The notes under the pieces are model-generated. The model was not told the DNA's origin. It saw nothing but the letters and a program-made list of their open reading frames with translations, and did not search any database. From Ananas comosus (taxonomy: Eukaryota > Streptophyta > Magnoliopsida > Poales > Bromeliaceae), in contig NC_033621.1 in the NCBI RefSeq assembly GCF_001540865.1, positions 7,267,193 through 7,331,192 on the forward strand: a stretch of 64,000 bases of DNA, written 5' to 3'. The translations under genes and the position numbers were made by a program. Positions 1-11,495 of this stretch are shown here, in pieces. How positions within the stretch are numbered: the stretch's first letter is position 1; every line of letters starts with the position of its first letter.

Positions 1-581
1 GTGGGACCCTGGGTCTCCCTCGAAGCTGCCGGCTGCTGAAGTAGGAGGTCCTCGAGATGCTTCATCCGCGCCTCCTGCGCTGAGCCACCATCGGCCGTGT
101 CGCTGCGCCGCTGCCGTCTGCCTGCGCCAATAGGTCAGTGAGAACCGCAAGCTGGGCCTCAAGTCACGGGACCTCACTAGATCCGGAAGTACGGAGTCTC
201 AACCTCCTCGGGGTGTTGCCGGCATCAATCGGACCCCGGCAGACTGGGAGCGGTAGATTCGGCATCTCACTACAAAACATAAAGTGTAAGTTAGTAACCC
301 ACGCTATCGTAACCCCGCTCAAACAGATGAAACCCGAGTCATGCGAAAGTAGGAAGTGTGTCCTTCACTACTAACGTTCCCGATGTTACGTTGTCTGCCC
401 AACGTAACCACTCCGCGAAGTTAGAAGCCATACACTCCGATCAAACTCTAACTTTTTAGAGTTGTCATAACCCAATCATAATACTGTTCGCTCACAAGTC
501 AATTAGACTACGTCTCTCACGACCTAATTCCTATAGTCCAACCGGCGTAAGGGTTCGCTTGGTCCATAAGACTCAACCCTA
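1..581 (-). pseudogene. Gag N-terminal remnant and leader of a Del/Tekay-type LTR element (A1)
   Basis: The minus strand from about 265 downwards is a decayed copy of the gag start seen better at 10778-11152. It begins with an ATG followed by Met-Pro and shares the Ala/Gln-rich stretch and the later proline-rich stretch, but the frame is broken by small indels and it runs off the window edge. Positions 266-581 are the untranslated leader between PBS and gag and match the leader at 11153-11474. The order LTR, PBS, leader, gag on the minus strand shows the element reads leftward, with most of it outside the window. No functional Gag could be made. Confidence 0.7.
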
Positions 582-594
582 GGCTCTGATACCA
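582..594 (-). other. Primer-binding site of element A1 (initiator-Met tRNA type)
   Basis: The minus strand reads TGGTATCAGAGCC, the standard plant PBS complementary to the 3' end of initiator methionine tRNA. It lies 9 bases from the LTR end at 604, which fixes the element's orientation as minus. Confidence 0.85.
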
Positions 595-603
595 AATTAA
601 ATC

Positions 604-3242
604 TGTCACGTCTCGGACCGGAGGGCCTCCCGGTAGCGTGCCCAGACCCGCCATTATGTCTACACATAAAGGCGTCTACACTAAAAGCGGGAAGTAAAAG
701 CAAGAAATAGTACAAATAGAGCGGTAACAACTAGTGATATCAGAGCGAGCAAGTTCTATCATCATTAGCAGAGTAGAGAAAGCTAACTAAACAATAAGGT
801 ACTACAAATAATACTTCTCAACAGGAATATAAGATCCAAAGAAGAGGTGGTCTCTCTACAAATACAGTGTAACTCACAACTTCTCACCAAATAAAACTAC
901 GAGAGGTAGATCACCTATCAAATCGTCCTCAAAGGAAGCTAGCTCGAAGCAACTCCCTTCCGCAGGTCCTAGCTTCTCCGTGGTGAAGGCTCTGAAAGAA
1001 AACACAAAACAGAGGGCGTGAGAACTTGATGATTATTAGTTCCCAGTGGGCAATTACTGACCTCAGCTCAGTGCACCACTAGCCCCAGAGAAGGTAGTCT
1101 AACAATAAGATAACGAGTAAATTGCATATTAGAAAGCATAATATTAGGATGCTAAGCTACAACTTGCAGTTAAACATGGCCATTCCAATGCCGACTTTAT
1201 CTTGTCCTGGATATATATATTATGAAGTAATTTCATGCTTTACTTTATACAGATATGGAAAGTAATACTTGGTCATGGCTACAATGCATATAAGATGCAA
1301 TAAACACATCTCCTAGCATACTACATGTATGTATGAAATACCCAAATGTCCACAACTATGCTAGAAGTAAGTCCCAGTAATCCTACTACTACTCTCTGAC
1401 TAGTAGTGTTCATAATAAACTCAACACCGTGTCGGTTTTCATTTCCAATTAAGAACCTACCAAGGTAGTCCAGCTTGTGCCGCCTAAGTGCCTGTGGTAG
1501 CGCCCGACATTCCTACTCTTAGGAATGTTCTGTCCCACTCGACCCCGTAGGCTTCTCAATACGCCCACGAGCGACAAAATCGCGTAGGCTAACTCGGAGT
1601 GCCGGCTGTAGGGAGGAGCCCTCACAAGCATGTGCGAATGAGCCACAAATGGGAAGCAAGCAAGGTCAAAGTCTCAAAGTACTCTACTCTCATGCCTCTC
1701 ACATGGCAAGGCACTAGCATCTAAGGATCTAGCCAAAGTCTCAAAGTGACGCTCCAACGCACACACTTGCTTAGCGGCCTTTTATGACACATTAAGCATC
1801 ACAACTAATCATGCCCAATTCATGTTCCATATTCCGATTAAAACAATAATAGCAAGGCTCACATAGCCCGGCCCAATGCCTCTTTATGACATTGGCCCAA
1901 TCTCTCAAATAGTCTAAGTCCTCAAGCCTCTCTAGGCTTCCAAAAATCCCTAATGTCACAATTGGTAAATAAGCAAATGGATGAAAGCAAGTTCATTTTC
2001 ATAATGGGGATCTTCAGTTTCAAATTTCAACCAGAATGCTATATCTCCACATGCATGCTCTCTACTACAAAGAGCGCCCAAATTTTACTATACATAATAT
2101 ATGCATGTTAAGCATTCTAAAATTCATATTAAATACATTTAACATGGAAATGCATGAATTTTTATTTTACGAAACATATTTGCCAAATATGAGCATTTCA
2201 TATCTAGGCTACGTCAAACCCACCGAACCGTCGCTGCTCCTTCGATTCGTCGAACGGAGTTGTCCACGAGCTCAAGATACCCTAAAGGTGATCAGCGAAG
2301 AAATACGAGGCATTACGACCAAACCGTAAGATCAAACATTAACCTAGAAGCAAAAAGGGCCAAAATTTACCTCAAGAGAAGAAATCTCTTCCAAAGCTCC
2401 AAAAGAGAGCAGAACCCTTCCAATCCAAGGCAAGGAAGTTCTAAACCAATTATTTAGGTCCAAAAGCCCTAGATCAAAATGCCCAAAATCAATCCTAAAT
2501 CTCATTTCTAGGGTTTCAATCTCCCAAAAACCACCAAAACAAGAATCTATCGGAAGAAACATGGTATCTAACACTTGGGAAGCTTAATCCAAGCTCAAAA
2601 TGCCTAGGGTTGAAGTGTTGGTTCACCACCCAAGCTCCAAAGGCAAGCTCCAATCACCAAAAAGGGAAAAGAAAGGATGAAGATGAAGCTCCAAATCTTC
2701 TACAAGCTCTTCTTCTCCTTCCTTCTCCTTCCCCTCCCACTCTCTCTCTCTCTAGAAGCAAAAGAAATGGTGAAGTGAGGAAGAGAGAGAAGGAGAAGGG
2801 GCCATATAAGCTTTCACTTATAACAAAATCCTGTGAGGCCCCTCAAAAATCCATATTGCAACAGCACGAACTGGGCAGTTTTCGCCCAGAGGGACCGGTT
2901 TCTCCCCAGCAGGGCCGGTCTCTCGCTGCGAACCCGAAAACCATCGTCGGGAACGTCTCTCCTGTCGTGGGACGGTCTCTCACTGCGTAGACGCCGCTCG
3001 GGGACCGGTCTCCGCCCGCCAGGGACCGGTTGCTCAGGGCTACGCGCAGCACTGTCACTATGGGACCGGTCTCTCCTTTCAGGCGACCGTTCCCCGAGAG
3101 TAAAACTCTCAGGACTTGTCCAGAATTTCAGTTTTCGAACTTTTTATGTCGGAAAACATCCTACAACCCTCCACAATGTGGGGAAAAGCCCGAAATACAT
3201 CAACACTCGAACTCGCAATTTGCAAACGTCCAGTGCGTTACA
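604..3242 (-). mobile_element. 5' LTR of element A1 (LTR family A, 2.64 kb)
   Basis: On the plus strand it runs from TGTCACG to GTTACA, so it has the TG...CA ends of an LTR. It is homologous along its length to the LTRs at 5967-8616, 22119-24784 and 26701-29349. Read on the minus strand it has a cluster of ACCGGT-centred palindromes (about 2895-3085), a TATA-like stretch near 2803, a GA/CT-rich leader (about 2695-2805) and the conserved terminus ending in GTGACA. Many small ORFs in it are chance ORFs. It interrupts a C-type LTR that resumes at 3243. Confidence 0.85.
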
Positions 3243-4706
3243 TTACAAGGTGGGTGTGCTTTCAAACTCGTTGAACTTCCCTCTATGCCTAAATGTGTCA
3301 TTCAATGAGACCATATGTATATACATTGTTGGCATGCATTTTAGGGTAAAGTAATGATAAAATGTGATGTTGCATGATTGTGAGTACAACTTGCATAATG
3401 TGATGGCTAAGAACCTTATGAATGTCAAAAACCAAAGTGAGGCGAAAAAACAGAGTGACACTATATGACATAGATCGAGTGGCATTGATAATGTAAAGTA
3501 AAGTGACACTAGAGGTAGTGTGAGGCAAAAAATCAATGTGATGTAGAGAATAATGCTAATGACTAAAGTGAAAACAAAGTGGGGCGTAAAGAACAAAGAT
3601 TGCTAGAGTTAGCAAAAGTAAAGAAATGTAAAGAATATGATTGCTAGAATTAGCAAGAGTAATGAATGGTAAAGAACAAAGATTGCTAGAGTAGCAACAT
3701 AAAATGATGTAAAGAACACTAGAGTTAGTGTAAAGTCAAGATTGAACATATAATCCTTTGAGTTAAGGATTCGACCATACTTGCTATGAGTTCCGTGCTC
3801 GAGGGCGGTCGCTCCCCCTCGGGCGATGCGCTCCGGGGTTTTTGCATCACGGATTGGAGTAAACCCAAAGGACGGTCTTAGCGGGAGGAAGCTGAGGGCC
3901 CGTGATGATGGACTTAATGTGAAGCAAGTTAATGTGGCGAAACCCCCGGGTTAGCCTTAAGATTAAAGAATAAAGAACAAAGAGCAAAGAATAAAGAACA
4001 AAGACAAAGTGTAAAGTGTAAAGAACGAAAGAACTTGCATAATATGCATATGTTAATGTTGAGCATACTTCTTGCTTATTTGTTCAGGCATATTAGCATT
4101 ATGTTATAGATTGGTTACTATATCCAGCTTATCCTTTCTATTATGCCTGAGTTAGTCCTAGTGGGAAAGTCGGTGATATTGAGGCCGAACCCATTAGGAA
4201 CTTTGTTGTAGTTCTCACCCTACTATTTCTACAGAGCCGGGACCAAGCGAGCCGGCGAGCGACCGAGGTAAAAGTATCGCGCCTTAGTCAGAGGCCACCA
4301 GAGTTGGGTGTACATTTTGTTAGTAGTACCCTATGATCATCTTTGTACTTGATGATAAATGATGTAAAGAAAAGAATGTAATGTAAATTTGAGGTAAATG
4401 TGATGTAAGAAAGACATGATGAAATGATGTAATGAATGTAAGTAATTCGAAAATGTACAAGATGAATGCAATGTATATGATAAAAAATGAATCATAGTGC
4501 AAGTGAATGTTTAGTTTCCTTTTCCTTTCACTCGTGGCTATTGTTTACCCTCGTGTAAGCCGTGTTTGTATGTTTCCGCTAGTGCACTTCTTGTTTGAAA
4601 ATATATATGTGATGAGCCTTAGGCGGACAGGGGAAACTCTGTCCGTTCGGCGTCTGTTTGACGTGCTCGGGCCGGCCCAAATTGGTATCGGTCCCGGGGC
4701 ATGACA
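3243..4706 (+). mobile_element. 3' part of a plus-strand LTR of family C (C1)
   Basis: The sequence is homologous, in reverse complement, to the LTRs of element C2 (32896-35581 and 40649-43377). It ends in GGGGCATGACA at 4706, followed by CTACC, a possible target duplication whose partner is not visible. Its 5' part is cut off where LTR A1 inserted at 3243. Between 3560 and 4030 it has a family-specific run of short AAAGAA/TAAAG repeats that also appears in C2. No gene is present. Confidence 0.75.
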
Positions 4707-5070
4707 CTACCGCTCCGGGTATATGAGTCGAGGGTGCGGGCGGACCACCGCCCTCATTCACCATCGCAGCCGCCGCCGCAACCTGCCGCTCCAAAAGATC
4801 CTGGAGCCACTCGAATCGGGTCTTCTGGCGCTGCACCACATTGATCAACGGCGGTCACTTGCGCCCGCAACTGATCCATCTCGCTCGGTTCAGCCTGCTC
4901 GGGCACCTCGGGAAGCGGTGCCGGATAGACCTCGTGCTCGGGTGTCTCCTTGGTGCCATTGGCTCCTGAAACGCAAATACTTGGTTAATTCTCTCAACCC
5001 GTTCATTTCGTCGCAATAACGGCACACAACGACTCAACAACGAAATCGGGCGGAAGCACACAAGTGTACT
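4707..5070 (-). pseudogene. Gag N-terminal remnant of a B-family element (B1)
   Basis: On the minus strand an ATG at about 4969 opens MAPRRHPSTRS, closely similar to the MAPRRRSQTRS start of the C2 Gag. A frameshift follows, then the stretch WLQDLLERQVAAAAA in another frame matches the C2 Gag WLQEILERQQAAAA region. The gene stops at 4707 where LTR C1 was inserted. Only the first ~85 codons remain, in two frames, so it is dead. The untranslated leader continues to 5311. Confidence 0.7.
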
Positions 5071-5311
5071 CGTTCTAGACTCTTGGTATCATGTCGTCGG
5101 CTGCCGACACAACCACCTCAAAACAAGAACTCATACCACTTGAATCCGTCTCTAATCACAACTAGAGACATATTACCAACTTCGACCCAATTGAATCAAC
5201 TTCCGCCATCATTATAGGTTCACGTTCCGCTCACGCACCCATAACCTTAGGGCTTACCAACCTAGGGTCTCCTAGGTCATCCTAGACTTTCTCTCTTTAC
5301 TTGCTTTTATT

Positions 5312-5323
5312 GCTCTGATACCA
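5312..5323 (-). other. Primer-binding site of element B1
   Basis: The minus strand reads TGGTATCAGAGC, the initiator-Met tRNA type, 8 bases from the LTR start at 5332. It shows that B1 reads leftward. Confidence 0.85.
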
Positions 5324-5331
5324 TAAGACAC

Positions 5332-5966
5332 TGTCACGCCCCGCCCCGAAACCACTACCAATTTGGCACGATTCGGGCGCGGCGAGCGAACCGCCGAATG
5401 GACAACACATCCCCTGTCTGCCCAAGGCTCACAACAAGAATGTGTACAAGAATTTTCCAGGAATTTAAATTCTAAACATACACATTCAATGGGGCACAAA
5501 TAGTGCCAGCAACTACAAGAGCAAGTAATCCACAGGAATAACATGTGAAATAAAGAGAGTACTTTGCTAACTATTACAATAGTTCATCCTTTTCATTTAC
5601 ATCATTTTTTTTAAATGATTACATCTTTCATCCAAAATACATAGCTCTCTAAATCCTCACCTACAATGAATCGCTCTCAATACATAGGTGTACTAATGCA
5701 AAAAGGAAAGCTACTATACTACCACGGTCTCACTGGTCGGGCACGATGCCCTTGCCGCGGTCCTCTCTCGGCAGCCCTGTACCTATCACTGGAAATAGAG
5801 TGGGGTGAGAACTATCTTCCATAGTTCCTAGTGGGCTCGGCCGCCGACTCTGCCGGTCTCCCCACTAGGTCCATGTGGGCACAAGCAACAACAGATAGAT
5901 AGATAGATAGATAGATATCTGAAAGCTGTAAATGCGATAGTAGGAAAACTATGCTACTATGCCTAT
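5332..5966 (-). mobile_element. Truncated LTR of element B1 (family B)
   Basis: It starts with TGTCACGCCCCG next to the PBS and matches the reverse complement of the 3' end of LTR B2 (about 19560-20148), including the conserved stretch around the GGGAAC/CCCACTAGG motifs. It is cut at 5966, where LTR A2 begins. About 2 kb expected for this family is missing on the far side of the A2/A3 block. Confidence 0.75.
5894..5917. repeat. (GATA)n microsatellite
   Basis: About six GATA units inside LTR B1. A matching CTAT-rich stretch occurs at the equivalent place in LTR B2 (near 19580), so the microsatellite is part of the LTR family. Confidence 0.9.
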
Positions 5967-8616
5967 TGTCACGCCCCGAGACCGGCGGAGACCCTCCCGG
6001 TAGCGTGCCCAGACCCGCCATATGTCTACACATATAAGGCGTCTACAATAAAAGCGGAAGTAAAGCAAGAGATAGAATAAATAGAATGAATGGGAACTAA
6101 TGAAATCAGAGTAAGTAAAGTTCTATCATCTAAACCAGAGTAAAAGAAACATATCTAAACAATAAAAGTAACCATAAGTAATACAATATCTGTCTCAAAT
6201 GTACACAAAAAGGGGGGGGGGTTTCTAGTACACTGGTACAGCTCTCAACCTCTCCAAAAAGAAATACATCGAGAGGTAGACCACCTAAACTCGTCACTCG
6301 CTGAAGGGCTAACTCGAAGCAGCGCCCTTCCCACGGTCCCTAGCCTTTCCCGGCATGGAAGGCTCTGAAAGAAATCATGAAACAGAGGGCGTGAGAACTA
6401 TAATTTATAATTCCCAGTGAGCAATTACTGACCTCAGCTCAATGCACCACTAGGCCCCAAAAAAATAGGGTAAGTAACGACAGTAATAATAAGCAATAAA
6501 AAGCGAGTATAAGAACTGCTGAAAGAAAGCATAAATGAAATGCTATACTACTATGTCTCAAGTAAGTATGATGTCATGATGATGTACATCTACGCTATCA
6601 TAAGATAATAAGTCCAATGCATACTATTATGCCTCAATAGAATAAACAAGTAAACCTCACGATGCAATATGTCAATACATAAGGAGTAATCTCTATCAAA
6701 GCAACCCAGTATACTATGATGCAATGAATGGAACAGGCAAGTATACTATATATCCCAATGCTATGTCATGAGCATGTCAAGTAATCCAACTACTAAGCCT
6801 ATCTAGTAGTGATTATTCATTCTCAACCCTGTGTCGATTTTCATTTCCAATTAAGGATCCACAAAAGGTAGTCCAGCTTATGCCGCCTAAGTGCCTGTGG
6901 TAGCCCAACATCTCTACTCTTGGAATGTGTCTGTCCCACTCGACCCTGTAGGCTTCTCAATACTGCACGAGCGAACGTAGTCGCGAAGGCTAACTCCGGA
7001 GTGTCGGCTTGTAGGGAGCGACCCTCACAAGCATGTGCGAATGAGCACAAATGGCAAGCAAGCATAGGTCAACGTCTCAAAGTTCCAATCTCATGTCTCT
7101 AACATGCGTAAAGTCGCTAGCATCATCGAATGATCTGAGTTCTAAGACAAAGTGAATTTCAACATCATACGCCTAGCTGGGCCCCTGCATGACACTTAGC
7201 CAATTCATGTTCAACATGTGTTTCCAACCCTCATGGCCCTATGCACTAGGTTTAACCATGTCCGAGCTCCATGCCGCTGGGATGACATTAGCTCTCTAAA
7301 TCACAATAATAACAAGGTCGGTGCCTCTATAGCAATTTTGTTATCTTTCACGTTTCAATTAAACTTAAATTTGGAGCAGCTGTATCGAGGTTCATTTACA
7401 CAATAGAAACATGAAATAAATCCTCGCATAGAACGCTAATGCAACCCTATGTCTCTCAAGAACTCTCTACTACATAGAGGTCCAAAACTTCATTACATGT
7501 AACATAGGCATTTTAAGCATTCTAAAAATTATAATAAATATATCTATATATGATTATGCATGCTTTTTCAAATTAACGAACCAATCATCACAAATAGAAT
7601 TCTCATTGTGTGGCTAGTCAAACCACCGAACCATCGCGTAGTGCCTCGTTTTCGCGACGAAGTTGTCCACGAGCCTCAAAATCACCCTAAAATATTGAGC
7701 GAAGAGATACACGGCATTCGATCAACTATAAGTTCAAACATTAACTAGAAACAAAAAGGGCAAAACTCACCTAGGGTGAGGAAACTCTCACAAGCCTCCA
7801 AAAGAAGGCTAGAATCCTCAAATCCAACCCAAAGGAGGGTTCTAATCCCAACAATTTAGCTCAAAAGCCTAGATTCAAAATGCGCCAAAATAAGCCTAAA
7901 ACATCATTCTAGAGTTTCATCTCAAAACCACCAATAAAAATCCAATCTAGAGGGAGAGAATAATAGATTACCTTTAGAAGCTTAATCAAATTCTAAACTC
8001 TCTTAAATGCCAAAGATCTCCCCTAACAAACCTCAAATCCAAGCTTCAAGCTTCATCCATGGTGGAAATGAGACACAAAGGGCAAAAGAGAAGAGAAAAA
8101 TCCATCAAAAATCATGCCAAATGGAATCAAATTCAATGTGAAGGGTGGAGAAGGTCCCCTACCTTTTCTCCTGCAGTGGTGAGCCATCAAAAGCCCTAGG
8201 GCGTGAGGGATGCTGATATAAGAAGCCCACAATTACAAAACACCCTGGAATTCAAAAATTCAGATTTTGTCATGCGTACCGTACACGGGCCCGCGTACCG
8301 GTACCATCTCTGCGAAATAGCCAAACCCGAGCCTCGGGTTTTGCTGAAAACTGGCCTACTGTACCGGTAGCACTCCCGTACCAGGTCTGACAACCATTCA
8401 CCCTGTACTGGCGCCATCAAACGTGTCCGGTCCATAGACTGATGAGGACGCACGAGCTGACAAAAATCGTTTTTCGGGTTTTTTGTAGGCTTAAAACTCC
8501 TGTATCGGATGCGGCCAAGGTCGAACAACTGTCAACGACCCACCGGAAATTCTGGAATTGCTCAGCACATAACAACCACAACTCGACTCGCATTTGCAAA
8601 GGCCAGTGGCGCTACA
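5967..8616 (-). mobile_element. LTR of family A (A2), 3' LTR position of the decayed A2/A3 element
   Basis: It runs from TGTCACGCCCCG to GCTACA, 2650 bp, close to the 2.64-2.65 kb of LTRs A1 and A5 and homologous to them. A polypurine tract adjoins its right end, so it is in the 3' LTR position of a minus-strand element. Its U3 carries GTACCGGTAC-type palindromes (about 8270-8390) where A1, A4 and A5 carry GGACCGGTC-type ones. The left flank is CCTAT; no copy of it follows the supposed partner LTR at 14758. Confidence 0.8.
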
Positions 8617-8630
8617 TTTCACCACCTCTC
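8617..8630 (-). other. Polypurine tract next to LTR A2
   Basis: The minus strand reads GAGAGGTGGTGAAA directly before the LTR. Purine-rich tracts here prime plus-strand DNA synthesis in LTR elements. Confidence 0.55.
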
Positions 8631-10033
8631 AACACAAGGCGTTATCGGTCTGCGAACTCAAAAGCAAAACTACCTCAACATCCATGCTGAAAAAAGATGG
8701 GGATAGCGCTCCCGTGTACGCTCTCCCACTCCAATGGCCTCGCGCCGTCTGGTTGGCTCAAAGACATTTACTAGGGGATTTCCGGTCCGTAAACTGTTTC
8801 ACCTCGCGAGCCAAAATCCTCAGAGGATTGCTCCTCAAAGGCTTCAGCGTCATTCCCGCGCTCCAAAGGTAAGCATCCAACACGTGACGCGGTGCGTGGA
8901 ATATACTTCGAAGAAGCGAACATGAAAACAACATGGTGTACACCGATAGTTTGGGTAGAGGAGTGATACGCCTACCGGGCCTATGACGCTCGCAAAACCT
9001 CATACAGTCAATGAATGGGGCTCAATTGCTCAGGATTCGAATCGTCTAACCCATCGGTGGCGAGACTTTCAAGAAGACGTGATCTCATATCTGAACTCCA
9101 AGTCTCCGTTACCCTTTCGTATAACTCTTTGCTTATCTCTGCGGCTGTCAACAGTTGCTCCGAGCAATGGCGACCTTCTTCTTGCTTCCTGGAGCACATC
9201 AGGGCCTAAAACAATCTGCTTGCCAAGCTCAACTCCAATGAAGTGGCAATCTACACTTCGTCACTAGAGGTGGCCTCGAACGCGTGCAATCTTGATGCTG
9301 GCTTATAACTGTGGTTATAACAAACTCTGCCATCCGGTAGATCTGCTCGACCCATCCTCCTGGAAAGTAATCAGGCAGGCTCGAATCATGCTGCCTTTGA
9401 GATGTCTGTATAGTACGCTCTGAACTGGCGTCACCTGTGGGGTGTGAAAGCAAATGCTGAATCCAACGCGCGTACCAAAGCGTCCGTGTAAGTCCTCCAA
9501 AAATGAGATACAAAATGGGGGTCTCGATCCGATACTATAGAGTAGGTACCCGCGCAATAGACCAATCTTCTCCAAATAAAACCTGATGCGAGTGCTCTCA
9601 CGGTCCAAAGTAGCTGTGGATGATATGAAATGGTGCTGATTTATTAATTCATGCAGTCACCCAAATAAGCATTATCACGGCCGTGTGAGCAAGGCAATCC
9701 AATCACGAAATCACATGTGATTTTTCTCATCACACTGGAATCAGGTAGGACGCTGCCACTTCCCCGGAACTCGGTGCTTGCCTTCACCTGTTCGCAAGTT
9801 AAACATCTAGCAACAAACTCACCAACATCCTTTTTCATCCCGGGCCACCAATAAAGTAATTTCAAATCCTTATACATCTTGATGCCTCCCGGATGTATAG
9901 CATACGGTGCTCGGTGTGCTTCTTGAAGAATATTTTCTTTAATCCCCAAATCCGCCGGTACACAAAGTCGTCCGCGGAAACGCATCAATCCATCACCTTC
10001 TAAAGTGAAATCACCGGTGCAACCATCAACCAT
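8631..10033 (-). pseudogene. Integrase remnant (Ty3/gypsy, Del/Tekay type)
   Basis: The best part, 9644-10033, keeps the zinc-binding HHCC region: EAHRAPYAIHPGG, then YWWPGMKKDVGEFV and CLTCEQVK, and the start of the catalytic core (CDFVIGLP). Further down the minus strand (9229-9608) the core can be recognised only in pieces across frames, such as IGSRPPF and LGTR-like matches to the SDxDPRF and ALGTR stretches of the intact copies. Positions 8631-9229 hold a still weaker trace of the C-terminal domain (ERLLTAAEISK). There are several frameshifts, so it is dead. Confidence 0.65.
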
Positions 10034-10039
10034 CTTAGC

Positions 10040-10777
10040 TCAAATCTTTTGCAACTCCAAATCGGGAGCTTGCTTTTCTTTAATCCTTTCCATAAGTGTA
10101 GGTCGCACCATCAAAATCATCAACCTCAAAGGTGTATCAGGAGCCACCACCTCCAACTCCAACCGCTTCATCTGCTCGATCAACGGCGGTTGAGTGACCA
10201 CAAGCATCACTAAGTTTTCCGTCGATTTCCTACTTAGCGCATCCGCAACCACATTAGCCTTGCCCGGGTGGTAAAGTATCGTCAAATCATAATCCTTGAG
10301 TAGCTCCAACCATCTGCGCTGCCTCAAGTTTAACTCTTTCTGAGTGAATAGATACTTTAAACTTTTGTGATTCGTATATACTTCGCATCGCTCGCCGTAA
10401 AGATAGTGGCGCCATAGCTTCAAAGCAAAGACTACGGCCGCCAACTCTAAGTCGTGAGTAGGGTAATTCCTTTCATAATCCTTCAGTTAGCGAGATGCAT
10501 ACGCGATCATTTTCCCGTCCTGCATCAAAACACATCCCAATCCATTAAAGGAGGCATCACTATAAATCACATACCCTGCTCCAACAGTCGGCAAGGTTAG
10601 GATCGGGGCGGTCGTCAATCGCTGCTTCAACTCTTGGAAGCTCTTTTCACACGCATCATTCCAAATAAACTTGGTGCCCTCATGCGTGAGTCTCCTAAAC
10701 TCACTAAGACGCTCCATAAGTCGATCGCGCCCCGCTCCCTCAACCATCACGGGAAAAACTGCCCCCGTTACAGGCAC
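10040..10777 (-). pseudogene. C-terminal RT and RNase H remnant
   Basis: The minus-strand frame 10777-10487 holds the RT connection region (GTKFIWNDACEKSFQELK) and the first RNase H strand ([17 protein letters not shown]). A stop (TAA where relatives have CAA) follows, then 10444-10040 continues the RNase [36 protein letters not shown] and [16 protein letters not shown]. The usual TDHKS is TNHKS here. The N-terminal half of RT, including the catalytic FIDD motif, is absent, because the gag at 10778 runs straight into this part. Confidence 0.8.
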
Positions 10778-11152
10778 TCAAGCCGATAGTGCCACAACGT
10801 CCTTCTCCCGAGGCGCCGCTGCTGGTGCCATTCGAGAGGTGTCGAGTGCAGGGGACGACACCCTGGGCGCGACAACCTCCACCGGTGCGGGTGGTGTAGG
10901 GACCCGAGTCTCCCTGGTAGCCGCCTGCTGTAGTAGAAGATCCTCTAGGCGCTGCATCCGTGCCTCCTGCCGGCGCGCCGCATCAGCATGCTGTCGAGCC
11001 GCCGCCGCCTGCTGCGTCACCAAGTCAGTGAGGGCCGCCAGTTGGCTCCTCAACTCACGGACCTCGCCAGATCCGGAGGTAGCGGATGTCTCCGCTTCTT
11101 CAAAAGTTGCCGCGTTGTTCGCTCCAACAGACTTAGAGCGTGTAATCGGCAT
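10778..11152 (-). pseudogene. Gag N-terminal fragment joined to RT remnant
   Basis: It starts at an ATG at 11152 (MPITRSKSVGANNA) and continues through a Gln/Ala-rich, probably helical stretch (QLAALTDLVTQQAAAA, RMQRLEDLLLQQAA) and a Pro/Ala/Val-rich linker to a TGA at 10778. The same frame continues past the stop with gag-like sequence (GAGRDRLMERLSEFRRL) and then changes within a few codons to RT sequence (THEGTKFIW). The rest of gag, the protease and half of RT have therefore been deleted; about 2 kb is missing compared with C2. Confidence 0.75.
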
Positions 11153-11474
11153 TATCACTACAACATTATAAAAGCATAAGTTAATAAAACCCACGCTATC
11201 ATAACCCCGCTCAACTAACTAATACCCAAATCATGCGAAAGTAAGGAAGTGTCTTAAACTACTAACTCCCGATGTTACGTTGTCGGCCGCCAACGTAACC
11301 CTCCGCGAAGTTAGAAGCCATACACTTCAATCGAACTCCAACTTCTTGGAGTTATCAAAGAAACCCAATCATGATACTTTCGCTTACAAATCAAATATAT
11401 CTCGTCTCTCACGAGCCTATTTCCTATAGTCCAACCAGCCTAAGGTTTGCTAGGTCCCCTAAGACTCAACCCTA

Positions 11475-11487
11475 GGCTCTGATACCA
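11475..11487 (-). other. Primer-binding site of the A2/A3 element
   Basis: The minus strand reads TGGTATCAGAGCC, 8 bases from the LTR start at 11496, with gag beginning about 320 bases downstream. Confidence 0.85.
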
Positions 11488-11495
11488 AACTAATC

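Noticed and set aside
5894..5917. Short regular repeat as a CRISPR-like array
   Set aside because: It is a simple GATA microsatellite without spacers, in plant DNA.
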